This document shows positions 45,046-55,664 of a DNA stretch of 64,000 bases, one piece after another. Position 1 is the first letter of the stretch, and every line of letters begins with the position of its first letter. The position numbers were made by a program, and so were the translations under genes. The DNA is from Tricholoma matsutake. Its lineage: Eukaryota; Basidiomycota; Agaricomycetes; Agaricales; Tricholomataceae. The notes beneath the pieces were generated by a model. It did not search any database. It worked only from the letters and a program-made list of their open reading frames with translations, and was not told where the DNA came from. Location of the stretch: positions 1,426,001 to 1,490,000 of the forward strand of contig AP026542.1 of assembly GCA_026075535.2 (NCBI GenBank), given 5' to 3'.

Positions 45046-45455
45046 GTGACAAGATGATATGTCCCTTGCAACTTTGCATGGTGAAGCAGTGACAGAGAGA
45101 AAGAGGCAATGGTCTGAGTCAAGGTGCCTAAAATTACACGAGGAGCATTTCTGGAAGTCAATTTTCACCTTGGAGAAGCTGTGACCATGCAGACAGTTGG
45201 ATATGCACTGAAGACTTTGTGGATGACTGTAAGTTTCTGTGGAAGTGTCTCTAAAAAACACACATTAGTTGGTTGGACAAGTAGAAATTCATTTCATATC
45301 ATGCCAGACAGTAGCTCATTCAGCAGGTATCAAATCATAAACTAGAAGGTATGCCATCAACCTTGTATGTTATTTGTGATGGGTGTTTGTGGCAACTCAT
45401 CATGTGATCACTTAATTGCATATTCTGTTGAGAATTCAATCACACCATGGGTGGA

Positions 45456-46962
45456 TAGTGTTTTAAGGTCCAGTTTGGTCTGGTTTTTTGACCCCAAAAT
45501 GGGCAACCGGCAACTGCAACCGGTTGCAACCATCACCCAAATTGGAGCAACCGCAAACGAACCAGGTACAACCGGTCCCAGTCGGTTCGGTTGCCTCCAA
45601 AAGACCAGTTAGAACTGGTTTTACCTGCTATTTTCATCTCTTAACTAAAATTTGTATCATATTAAATAAAACTAATTAAAAGACACCCTGTGAGCAGGTG
45701 CTCGCAGTGGTGACAGGTTGTTAATAGAATGAATAAAAATAAAAGTAAGAAAAACAAAAAAACCGACCCCATCATCTTGCATTTCTGGCGAGAGTGGGGG
45801 TCATTGGTACCATGTCATTGTCCCCCTGTCCGTTGTTATTGTCTCCCCACTGTTCATTTGTCCTCCTTCCCCACTTGTTTGACTTCCCCGCTGTTCATTG
45901 GCATTGGCGTTCCCTGGCAGTGGTGTTCCCTGGTGATGGCGTTTGGTGGTGTGGGCACTCACTGGTGTTGGCATTGGCATTTGGTGGCATTGGCATTTGG
46001 TGGTGTTGGCGTTCGGAGGTGTTGGCGTTCGGTGGCATTCAGTGGCATTCGTTGGCATTTGTTGTCATTGGCATCCATCGGCATTTGTCATTGTTGTCAT
46101 CCTGTGTTCCATCGTCATCAGCACCATCATCTCCCCCTACGAGCAGTGGCTCATAGGTGGGGTGGTGGTGCTGTACAATGCGGCATTGGGTGGGGTGGCA
46201 GTGTGGCCACATTGTCGTTGGTGGTGCCCTTGTCATTGTTGCATTGTTGTCCAGAAACGGGACCCATTGCCACCCTGCAAGCAGAGGCTCGCAGCAGCAG
46301 CACAGGGCCTGAGAGGGCATGGAGGCAGGAGGTGGGTAACACGACATAAGACTGTAAAAAAAGAGATCAAATTAGTTAGTATTAATAAAGAAAGATGATA
46401 CAAAACATACCTGAGGGCCCAAACGACACTAGTCATCGTTTGGGCCCTCTACACTCTCACTTCGCGGGTGGGACTTCTGAGGTAGGCGGTGGGTGGTGTG
46501 GGTGATGGTTGAAGTGGCATCGTTGATGATTTGTGGCTGTGGGAATCATTAGGCAAAGTGGTGTCACTTTGTTTTTTGTGGCAGCACATGACCAAAAGGT
46601 CTGTGCGCAGCCACAGGGTATATAAACCCTCACCAAATGTATAGTTTTCCTTTGGGCTTGTCCCATTTTCATTATATATTGTGTAAATAGTAGATATTAG
46701 TAGTAAGTACATTAGTTTATTGTCTTGTTGTTACTGTAATATCTAGTACATAAGTAATAGTTTGTATACAGTCAGAAGACCGGTTGCAACTGATTGCAAC
46801 TGGTTTTTGAATGGTTTTTAAATAATTTTGAATCGAGGCAACCGGCAACCCAACTGACCCCCAAAACTGAGCAACCACAACTGACGGTTCAGTTGCATTC
46901 AGTTGGGTTCGGTTCAGTTGCAGTCATTTTTTCGGTCCATGCAACCAGACCTTTAAACACTA
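45456..46962. mobile_element. Non-autonomous hAT element, family 1 (1507 bp)
   Basis: Exact 8-bp duplication TGGGTGGA at 45448-45455 and 46963-46970. Ends TAGTGTTTTAAGGTCC and, read inward, TAGTGTTTAAAGGTCTGG. Subterminal GGTTGCAACCGG repeats as in the 26822 copy. The middle holds a GGTGTTGGCGTTCGGTGGCA-type minisatellite (45890-46085), a perfect 14-bp palindrome pair (46413-46426/46436-46449), an intron-like stretch and a TATA module (46600-46672). Confidence 0.93.
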
Positions 46963-46970
46963 TGGGTGGA

Positions 46971-48104
46971 GTCACTCACCATCAAGCTTACTAATTGGCT
47001 AGATTTATGGGGTGCCATATGTGTAGCTAACTAGCCAAGTTTAGCTATTCTACAGTGGTTCAGTGGTTGAACCACTGTTCAGCAATCCTCTTCAACACTA
47101 TAAGTCCTCTGCCATATACAGAAAAAGTAGATAGCGATGTAATACATAGATAAGGGAATGCCATCAATAGATTACATGTGAGATCTCCAGATTGCACCCT
47201 CATCATCAACATTGTTCAGCTAATTGTCCTGATCCATGCCTCCCATGTGCCCATCACCATCAATACTCCCAATCACTGTCTGCCCATGCTCAGCTAACAT
47301 CATGCTCATTGTCTCTGACAGTGAGCAAGATGTATTCTACTCTATTTCCCTTCATTTGTTTTGTATATACCAACTGTTTGTGTATATGGGATGATAATGC
47401 AACATTATTTTCACTTTTATAGCTATAATCAGTTGTAGGAGGACCCTTCTTTGGGCAGGGATAAGAGAGGCTGCTGTACCCTTATATGGAGGGTTCTGCT
47501 TGTTGTTCTGGGTATATAACTCAAAAAATAAGCTATATGTATGATGGGTAATAGTTATACATGCAGTAGGGAAAGGATAACATGGGGAAAAAGCGAAAGT
47601 TTGTCGGTGGGAGAGGGAGGGATACCCTCTGTTCACTTTTACATGCTCCATGACCACCAGGGCACTCATAAATTGGTGGTGGAATGTCCTGAGGAGTGGG
47701 GAATAGAGTATAGAGACTAGAGGAATGAGGATTGAGTATCAAATAGGTTGTGAGTGGTAGTAAGGAAGATAGTACTCACCTGTTCTTCTGTGCATTTCAC
47801 TGGTTATATTCACATCATAACATCAGCAAAACTGCATTAAGTATGCCTAGGTTTGTGAGGAATACATACTTGGAAAAACATGAGATTTGTATCCCATCAA
47901 GTGCAAGACTAGAGCAATCAATGCAATAATAAAAATTTATGGGATTCTCATCACACAATGTATCCACATTACCTACTTGAGGAGAATATTTGAACAGTCT
48001 TGAATTGTCAATAAATCATTCCATTGTCAATGGATTTCATTCAAAACATGGCAGAGAGCTTACCATGCTACCTCAAATTGGCAAAGTAAAGGGATATCAT
48101 ATAA
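46971..48104. other. No gene recognised
   Basis: Short frames only (for example 47352-47669 and 47533-47742, minus) without domains. Separates the hAT cluster from the next transposon fragment. Confidence 0.4.
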
Positions 48105-50040
48105 TCATAGCATGGCATATACTAGTGCATCGTACTCATCCTCACAACCCTCTTCACAATCCTCTGGGCCCAGATTCTCTTCATCTTCATCTGATTCCTC
48201 CTCAGAATCTGTGTCCTTGTCAGAGTCAGACTCATCCTCCTCAGATTCCTTGTCCTTGTCCCCATCCAATGGGTTATCAACCACAGTTTCATCTATTTCT
48301 TCCTCAGTGGCAGCAAGAGAATTCTGCATGGCTTGCATTTGCTCATGTGTTGCCTTGTGCCCAATTCCCCCACCTTGGAAGTGCATGAACATGTTGCAAT
48401 CCACAAACCTTGGCCAAAATATCAGATAGCACATGAAATAGAAGGGGTAAACCATACATATTGGTATAAAAGTACTGCCAGTCCTCATTGTTATCCTTCT
48501 GTGGGCATGCAATTGATGGTTCTAGGAGTTCACTCATCTTTCCATGAGTGAATGCTGGGATGAGATGGACACCACGGATGACCTCTGCAGGATCAATAAA
48601 TGCAAATGCACCACTAGCACCTATAGGATTGTTGGGATCAATGGGGTCATCCACAACAAATCCGATGTGGTGCAAGTGATGTGTATTCCACCCTGAATCA
48701 CAATCTAAATCACTGCCAAACCATCTTACCCATAGAAATTTGAGTTCCTGTACCCCTGATGACCGTGCATTGAGACCAATGTGACAGACTTCAACATGAT
48801 ATATCCCAATCATGCATGCATACCAATATGGATGTGAATCTGTTTCGTTGTCAGCATCTTCATCTTCATGTGAGAGGAGCATGATGTCAGGATGCATGCA
48901 AGGATTAATTGAGTCTTGTGCTTGTTGCAGGTCATAAGTCATGTAATTGACCCAAAGAACCTTGTGGCTGTAAATTTGATTATTGATAATCTTGATGGTT
49001 GCTAATTCATCATCAGAATAAGTATGCTCATCACCATCAAAAGGATGACCAAGAAGGCAACCCAGTAGGTGATGTTTCAGGTCTACAATAAATGTCTAAT
49101 GACAGTCAGTTTATAGTAATTGTAAGCATCACAAATGATGCACCCTTGTTGCTGGGTCATCAAAGTGTTCATCAGTCCATTGTAGAATATTGATTGGGTG
49201 ATGGCATGAGGCAGACATATGGTGGTGTCTCTCTGGGGATGTCGGAGGTAGTGGCTCACTGTCCTCAAATGGAACAATGATGTCCTCCAAATGCCGAGCG
49301 ATTGGTGGTAGTGGTGATGAAGGTCGTGCTTGGTTGCCCATGTGTCTCCCATCAGTTTGTTCTTGGATTTTGTGCAGGATTTGTTGCCATCAATAATGTG
49401 TGCTAATTTGTTGGGCAAACATGAGGCATTTGTTGGTCCGTGGATAACAGTGCTTGATGCAGTGGTGTTCAAGCTCGCCCTGTTTGTGACCAAAAAAAAC
49501 ATGCAGTTCAAATTTACATTACTCACCACCTGCATTGAGTAGTTGTCTGTAGTTCCATAACACCAGATAGTGGCAATGTAGTCACCAAGAGCATGTAACT
49601 TACATGTACTCATGTTGAAGCTTGCATCCCTGTTGCAGTGTGAAGACCTCAAAGGTTTTCCTTTGGCAGCATTTTTAGCCCTACATCATGTTTGTGCAGC
49701 TTCCTCTGCTGGCAGTAGTTTTGTAGCATATGAAGAGCAAATTTCCTTAACAAACAGGCGTAGGACTTGACCAAGCTCTTGAGTTGTTTCCTTTAGTGAT
49801 TGAATAGTCGACGATGTGTGAAGACAAAGCTTGGCATAGACATCCCAGGTACAAAGAATAAAAAGCATGTTGGCAATGATCTTGTTGTGCCGAGCATTGG
49901 GAAGCAGTCCTTCAAATACTGCAATTGTGCACTAGTGCACAAATTTAGTAGATCTTGGTGCTTTATCATGAAAAAAAACTGGACACACCTGGAGTAAATC
50001 CTCTAAATCATGTGCTGCTAGTTTCTTCATTGCAGAAGCA
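48105..50040 (-). pseudogene. Basidiomycete DNA-transposon protein (Plavaka/CACTA-like) C-terminal half
   Basis: Pieces in order on the minus strand. 49686-50000 has LFILCTWDVYAKLCLHTSST (family: WHxxAKLRxHT). 49550-49650 has NMSTCKLHALGDYIATIW and YGTTDNYS (family: KxHALGDYxxxIRxYGTTDxYST). 48343-48942 begins MTYDLQQAQDSINPCMHPDI and has HPYWYACMIGIYHVEV, LKFLWVRWFG and PAEVIRGVHLIPAF. 48105-48430 has MFMHFQGGGIGHKA and ends in a long Asp/Glu/Ser tail. These blocks recur in large agaricomycete transposon proteins. Whether the family is Plavaka or another CACTA relative is from memory. Chromovirus E lies just upstream, so the N-terminal half may have been cut off by it. Confidence 0.6.
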
Positions 50041-50102
50041 TTTGAACTAAAGTGCTGAATCGTCTATATCCCAAATGGTGCAACCTGTCGGTACCTAACA
50101 AT

Positions 50103-50512
50103 TGTTAGGAAACCACCCCATTACCTAATAAAATTTCATTTTTATTTTACTATGTTGAATTACACCCAATGATGCCAAATGATGCCAAATGATGCTACAC
50201 TTTGATAGCATGAGAATTTTATTTCGCATGCATCAAGATGTATGTGCATGTACACACATGTTGGTAACAACAATGTACAATATATGTAACATAGTATATA
50301 AACCCTAAATATACACCTAGGGGACCCCAGTCGTGTTCTTAGGTATTCCACCTACGCTTTTGGTGTGAAAGGCCTTTGTCAACAAACTCATCTATTAATA
50401 ATCCTTCACATCAAAACCATCAGTTCCCCCATCACGCACATGCATCCCACCCCCTTCTTGTAGAGAGAACCTGCACAGTCTTAGCTAGCAAATAGTGGGT
50501 GTCGCTCTAACA
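50103..50512 (+). repeat. Element E 5' LTR (410 bp)
   Basis: TGTTAGGAAACC...CTCTAACA. TATATAAA at 50295-50302 and predicted RNA start at about 50329 (AGTCGTGTTCT). The primer site 50515-50525 (AGAACTCAACT) has one change and the LTR block one change relative to the perfect pair in D. Confidence 0.88.
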
Positions 50513-50998
50513 GAAGAACTCAACTTCCCATATCAGTGCGCCTTCTCTTACTTGCGCATACATCATTGTTTCACCACACCACATCCAATTACTCATCCTT
50601 TCGGCATGAGCCAGAAGTACTTGTATATACGTAATCTACCTTTTCTTTCATAAGCCAATGCCAGGCCTCGCCTTGCATTGTGACTGCCAGTGATTGAGAG
50701 GCAGCACTTGTCATTAGGACAGCCGCAACCAGACAACCAATTGGATCTGATTTAGTCACAATTTACATCACTCTATTCAGATGACTATTTTAGTTACAAG
50801 CCAAATTCAGTGTTATCCCTGAGATCAGGCACTGTTGGAAGGGTTATTGATCTGAAGTGCCAAATTAGGTGCCTGATGAACAAATGAACAATTGATGAAC
50901 AATTGATGAACATCACATGACCCATAGACGTTTGGAGAGGTCCAGAAGAACAAGTTTTGAGTCTGCCAAAGAAGCGATTCATCACAGATCTAACAATT

Positions 50999-51952
50999 AT
51001 GTCCGAACCCTCAACTTCTAATCCTGGCCCTAATCCTGTTCCCACACCAGCACTAGAGGCGAAAATTGATGTGCTTATGGTGCAAATGTCGCAATCAGTG
51101 TCAGTGTTGGGAGCATCACAGCCCAGACAAGCAGAAGTACAGCCAGAGATGATAGTAGAAAAAGATGATGAGATGGAGGAGATGGTGGAGTGGATGTCAC
51201 AGGAGGATGAGATGGCGGAGAAATCCGGAAATGGAAAAGTGTGCTTACCTAAGTATGCACCCCTGCAAATCTTTGATGGTACCATGGAGAATACAAAATC
51301 CTTTATCAGCTCTATAGTATTGTACATCCATGGGAGGAAGCCAGAGTTTCATACAGCCAAGTCTAGGATTATGTTTGCTCTTTCATACATTCAGGGGGGG
51401 AAAGCACAGTTCTGGAGACATGAGGCTATTAATCAGATTGCTGTGGGAAATAAACCATTTCCAACCTTCAAAGAATTTATGGAGAGATTGGAAGCACAGT
51501 TTGGAGACCCTAATCCAGAGGCAACAGCCAATGCTAAATTAAAGACCATGCGCCAAGGTTCCCTAATGGCAGATGAATTTATTTTGCAGTTCAAAGCAGA
51601 AGCTTTGCAAATGGATATGGGAGAAGCCGCATTGGTAGAGTTTTTGAAAGCAGGATTAAATCCCTCTTTATTCAAGTCTATCTACCAACTACCTTCCATG
51701 CCAGAGAAGTTGGACAAGTGGTATAATTGGGCAATGCGCCTTGATCAGCAATATTGGCAGGAACAGGCAGAGTCAAAGTTGATGTACGGAAGTAGCAAAT
51801 TTGGAAAGCCGTCAGGAGGAAAGTCCAAGAAAGGAAAGGGACCTCAGGTGCAAGCTCTGAAGGCACAGCCACTGGCCATGGCAGTGACACCTATAGTTAC
51901 GGAGTCAGCAGCACCAGCAGAGGCAATGGAGGTTGATCAAGCAGGGAGATGA
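50999..51952 (+). pseudogene. Element E gag
   Basis: Begins MSEPSTSNPGPNPVPTPALE, identical to D. The capsid region is PLQIFDGTMENTKSFISSI, FWRHEAINQI, LEAQFGDPNPEATA. The frame is open from start to TGA 51950-51952. In frame after that comes a CCHC knuckle (CCNCGQLGHISRNC, 51963-52005), the same arrangement as in D. The start at 50999 is chosen because D begins there; a longer frame begins at 50957. Compared with D the protein differs by scattered substitutions only. Confidence 0.88.
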
Positions 51953-52905
51953 GCCCCACTTAAATGTTGTAACTGTGGGCAGTTAGGACACATTTCTAGG
52001 AATTGTAGGCAGAAAAGAAAAATTAGGGAAGCTACAATCGAGGAAGTGAAGCTGGAGGAAGGCAGGCAGAAGACTTTTTGTGGAAGAGTCCCAGTGAAGG
52101 TTTCCCCATTGGTGACCCAGAACCGTTACAATGTATTAGTATCCAAGGAAACCCAGAGTAAATCAGAAAAGGAAATCAAGGAGGAGTACAACTGTTGCGA
52201 ATCACATGACAAAGAAAATTGCCAAGCACTATTTCTGAAAACCCCTAAATTCTTTATTTGCTCTGTGTGAATAGAATGCAAAATCACCTTGACTGTGGGA
52301 TTGAAGACAGTGGACACACATGCAGTGATTGATGTGGAAGCGTTGCTTGATAGTGGTGCTACAGGATTATTCATTAATCGGTCCTTAATTACTGGAAATG
52401 GTATTAACACATGCAAGCTGGTGCAGCCTATAATGGTGTACAATATTGATGGAACAGTCAATCATGGAGGAACTATCAAGGAGGAGGTGACCATGGTACT
52501 AAAGTATCAGGAGCATCAGTAACAGGCCATATTCGAAGTATGCAATCTTGAGAAAACCAATCTAATAATAGGATGTCCATGGTTACAGAAGCATAATCCC
52601 AAAATTGATTGGAAAACTGGGAAAGTACAAATGACTCATTGTCCTAAGGAATGTAATGTGTATGGGAAGAAGATGAAGAAGGAAAAAAGGAAAAAGAGAG
52701 AGAAAGAACATCTGAGGAAGTATTCTGTTATGATGGAGGAAGGGGAGGATGAGGAAATGCCAAATGGGGAAGTTCCAATCATGATCAAAAAAGAAGAGCA
52801 GAAGCAAACCTTTAGAGCAATTCATGGAGGACAGTCATGGGACAAAAATATTGTGAATGTGGAGAAGCCAGTGGAGGAGTGGGTGGCAAAAGTGTATCAT
52901 GGATA
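51953..52905 (+). pseudogene. Element E nucleocapsid-protease-linker remnant
   Basis: After the zinc knuckle the frame runs through VPVKVSPLVTQNRYNVLVS to a TGA at 52268-52270 where D has CGA (Arg). The protease DSGATGLFINRSLITGNG (52350-52400) keeps the catalytic DSGA. A TAA at 52520-52522 replaces a Glu codon. The linker with KEKRKKREKEHLRKYSV and MMEEGEDEEMPNGE ends in WVAKVYHGYL at the truncation. Confidence 0.85.
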
Positions 52906-53399
52906 TCTCATACCCATGCTATTGCCTACCTACAGCAGGTTCAATCGCTTATGCTGCAACCCAGGTAGGTTCTCGATTAGTGTAGGATACCTCACTAATG
53001 ATGTTTTTTCATGTACCTCCAATGGTGTCTCAGTGCCTCAGATGACTGGCATCTTGAAGACAGAAATTGGAGCCCTGAGGAGTTTTACGGTGCTCTGATG
53101 CGAGCATTTGGGATTGATATCTGCCTCAAGGATGATGGCGAGGGTGACAATGATGAAGGCAAAGATGAAGACAAAAACGACAATAAGGAGACAAGACAGT
53201 GGGCAAAGGGAACCATTGCATGGTTCACTATGTGCGTTCATCACCGCTCTCTCATTGTTTTGCACTGATACTCTTTCTAGGCAAGTATTTGATGATAAAT
53301 CAGCTGCAGAGCCTACTGCCCCTGTCCATGGTGATAGGTCCACCTTGCGCTCTAAGCTCTGGGAACATCTCCAAATGCAGCGACACATCACAACACATG
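52906..53399 (+). CDS. Unidentified fragment downstream of E
   Basis: A + frame at 53011-53268 begins MYLQWCLSASDDWHLEDRNW and continues SPEEFYGALMRAFGIDICL, an acidic Asp/Glu/Lys stretch and ETRQWAKGTIAWFTMCV. The Trp-rich, regular layout suggests a once-real protein, but I do not recognise the family. It lies between the truncation of E and an LTR. Confidence 0.3.
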
Positions 53400-54318
53400 C
53401 TCCCATCCCCTACAAACCCCACAAAACTGCTCCAAAGCTATTTCGAATGACTTCAAATGATTTCAAATGAGTTCAAACAACTTTGCAGCACCTCAAATGC
53501 CTTTGGCCACCATATGCTTATCACACCGCCCTTCAGACGCATGCAGCACACCTTGTATGAGTTAGTGCGTCACATATCAAGCACCACTGGACATGAGGAG
53601 ACACGATGACAGGATTTTAGGACGTGATTGTGGCGCTTTTATGTCTTGATGATACATTGGATCAATAGGACAGGTACCCGTGATAAATTGTGACTCTATA
53701 CATTTCCCTTCTCATCATCTTTCATTTATTTTATGATTTGCGAAGTTCTTTATTGTTTTATATCTTGCCTCATGTATTCATCATGTTTTATTTCCTTTTA
53801 AGTACCATCTCTTCCAAACATATATAGCCTTGTACTAGCTACTTAAAAAGACAGAATAGATCATCCTCTCACATCAATCATCTGATTCAAGAGCAATTCT
53901 CTTGAGTCCAAGCTTCTTGTCTTAGTCCTGAAGTTCAGTGTTTTATGCCGAACTTCTTTGAACTTCTCATACTAGCTTCTCAAAACTATTGTCTATTGTC
54001 TATCCCCTCTCAAGGCCTTTCTACATCTCTATAGTCTATTCTCAGCCTTTGTTGAAATCATCCTTGTCCTCTATAAGCCCCTCGAACTACTTCGAACTTC
54101 TTAAAACATCCTCAAACTTTCCTCAAACATTATTGCAGCACTTTGTACACCCTCAAATCTCATTGAACATCATCGGACCCTCTCTAAAGTTGTTTCCCTA
54201 ACCTTGGGTAACAGTGGTGATATTTAGTACCACCTTGCAACCTTCCTCTAACTAGTGTTATACCATTCAAGGCCTTATTGTGGGTTTTGTTTGGGTTTCC
54301 TGGTCGAGCATCATCATT
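53400..54318 (+). repeat. LTR of element B-type family, + orientation
   Basis: Ends GGTCGAGCATCATCA, followed by TTTTGGATCCCACTGTGAGG and CTAAATCATTTC. This matches, in inverse, the LTR end and primer site of element B (63850-63900). Body blocks (GTTTTATGCCGAACTTC, GCCTTTGGCC) match 8735-9835 in inverse. The adjoining internal region is cut off after about 60 bp by the LTR of element B at 54382. Confidence 0.7.
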
Positions 54319-54381
54319 TTGGATCCCACTGTGAGGGGTTTCTAAATCATTTCATCACCTAATCCATCTCAAATCTCCCAG

Positions 54382-55576
54382 TGATGATACTCAACCCGGG
54401 AAAACCACCAAAACGGCCGATGAGGCAATTGATGATATTTGCAATGAGTCAGACAAGGGAGCGAGACGTTCCAAACATTCATGGTCAAACCTATGGGAAG
54501 ATAACTAGTTGGTACTAGTCGTGAAGGAAGTTCTATAGGAGATGAAGGTGTTTGGCATGGTCCGATCGAGTATCGATCGATATCAAGGACGATCAATGAG
54601 ATTGACGGCAAACGAGTTTATCGTTGATGGTTGATGTGTGAATTCTGGGGACCTTACAATAGGTCGATAGTATATGAAGACTATAATCGATGGCTAGGAA
54701 GTGTTGGAAGGGTTGCTAGTGCTAACAATCAGAGGATTGTAGGAAGATCAAGGATGATGATGGTCGCAGAAGTTTCTCGTCGATCAAGAAAACTCATAGA
54801 AGTTTAAATTGTTTTAGAGGATAGATCTGATTCTTAGAACTTAATATGAGACAATAGGTGAAGACAATTTCTTTTTGTTTCAAAGTAGATACTACAGAGT
54901 TTTATATGTTTTAAAGAAACTTCCTAAAATGGAATGAGAAACATGTGTAGAACATGAGGCAAAAGATATGAGTTAAGGCACAAGGCCAAAAAGGAGACTG
55001 GAATCCAAACAAGAAAGATATATATCATATGATGAAAGAGTTATAAAGGGTATAGAACTGAAAGGGGACTGTCCTTTGTGTATAAATTGCACTAAGTCTC
55101 ACAATAATTCATCCAGCGGGTTCTGTGCATGATAGGGACTTGGAACGAGGCTGACCTACTATCAGCAGGTTTGGGCACAAGTTGGAATCCTTCCTGGTGC
55201 ATGGTATTCCACCATATAGATAACAAATGCGGCACCCGATGTCGCTCGTAGTCTCTCAATATCCATCGATGATGCTCAATGATGGTCGATGATGGTCGAC
55301 GATGTTCGATCGTGGTCGCGGTTTGTTTGAAGATGATTGGGGATGTTTGATGGTCATTTAGAAGGGGTCTTAGGGGCTTTCGACAAGTCCTAAGGTTGTG
55401 CGATGTGGTCTCTTGGTATGATCGATGTCACTGGTGATGTTTCAACGTGGTTGATATAATATCGCGATCAATAGACTGGGTCGCGCTGTGTCTGGGACCT
55501 CGTAGGAGTTAGCCGATGTGATTAGAATGTGGTTAGAATGATGTATCGGCCTTTGAGCTGAGGAGACAGCCTATCA
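54382..55576 (-). repeat. Element B 3' LTR (1195 bp)
   Basis: + strand TGATGATACTCAACC...GACAGCCTATCA. The start matches 63889-64000 and 7746-7860 closely. It contains the AT-rich centre that copy A lacks. Confidence 0.88.
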
Positions 55577-55588
55577 TCCTCCCCCTTA
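55577..55588 (-). promoter_or_regulatory. Element B polypurine tract
   Basis: The + strand reads TCCTCCCCCTTA directly after the LTR, that is TAAGGGGGAGGA on the element strand just before the 3' LTR. Position and composition fit a second-strand primer. Confidence 0.75.
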
Positions 55589-55664
55589 CTGAAATTCTGA
55601 CCATCCCAGTCAGTCGAGCTGAAATAACTGGGTCATGTGACATTGTTGATTGTTGATTTAAGGC

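Larger units (their letters stand above)
50103..52905 (+). mobile_element. Chromovirus copy E, 3'-truncated
   Basis: A + strand relative of element D: 5' LTR 50103-50512, primer site, gag (50999-51952) and protease (to about 52530). Sequence then runs past a Lys/Glu-rich linker and breaks off at about 52905, within the KVYHGYL block that normally precedes RT. RT, integrase and the 3' LTR are absent. It retains the linker that D has lost. Confidence 0.88.

Noticed and set aside
45729..46349. A 206-residue + frame and several long frames on both strands
   Set aside because: They read through a GGTGTTGGCATTTGG-type minisatellite inside a non-autonomous hAT element. Low-complexity repeats give long frames in many phases.
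48112..48429. A Ser-rich + frame of 105 residues
   Set aside because: It is antisense to the Asp/Glu/Ser-rich tail of the transposon protein read on the minus strand.
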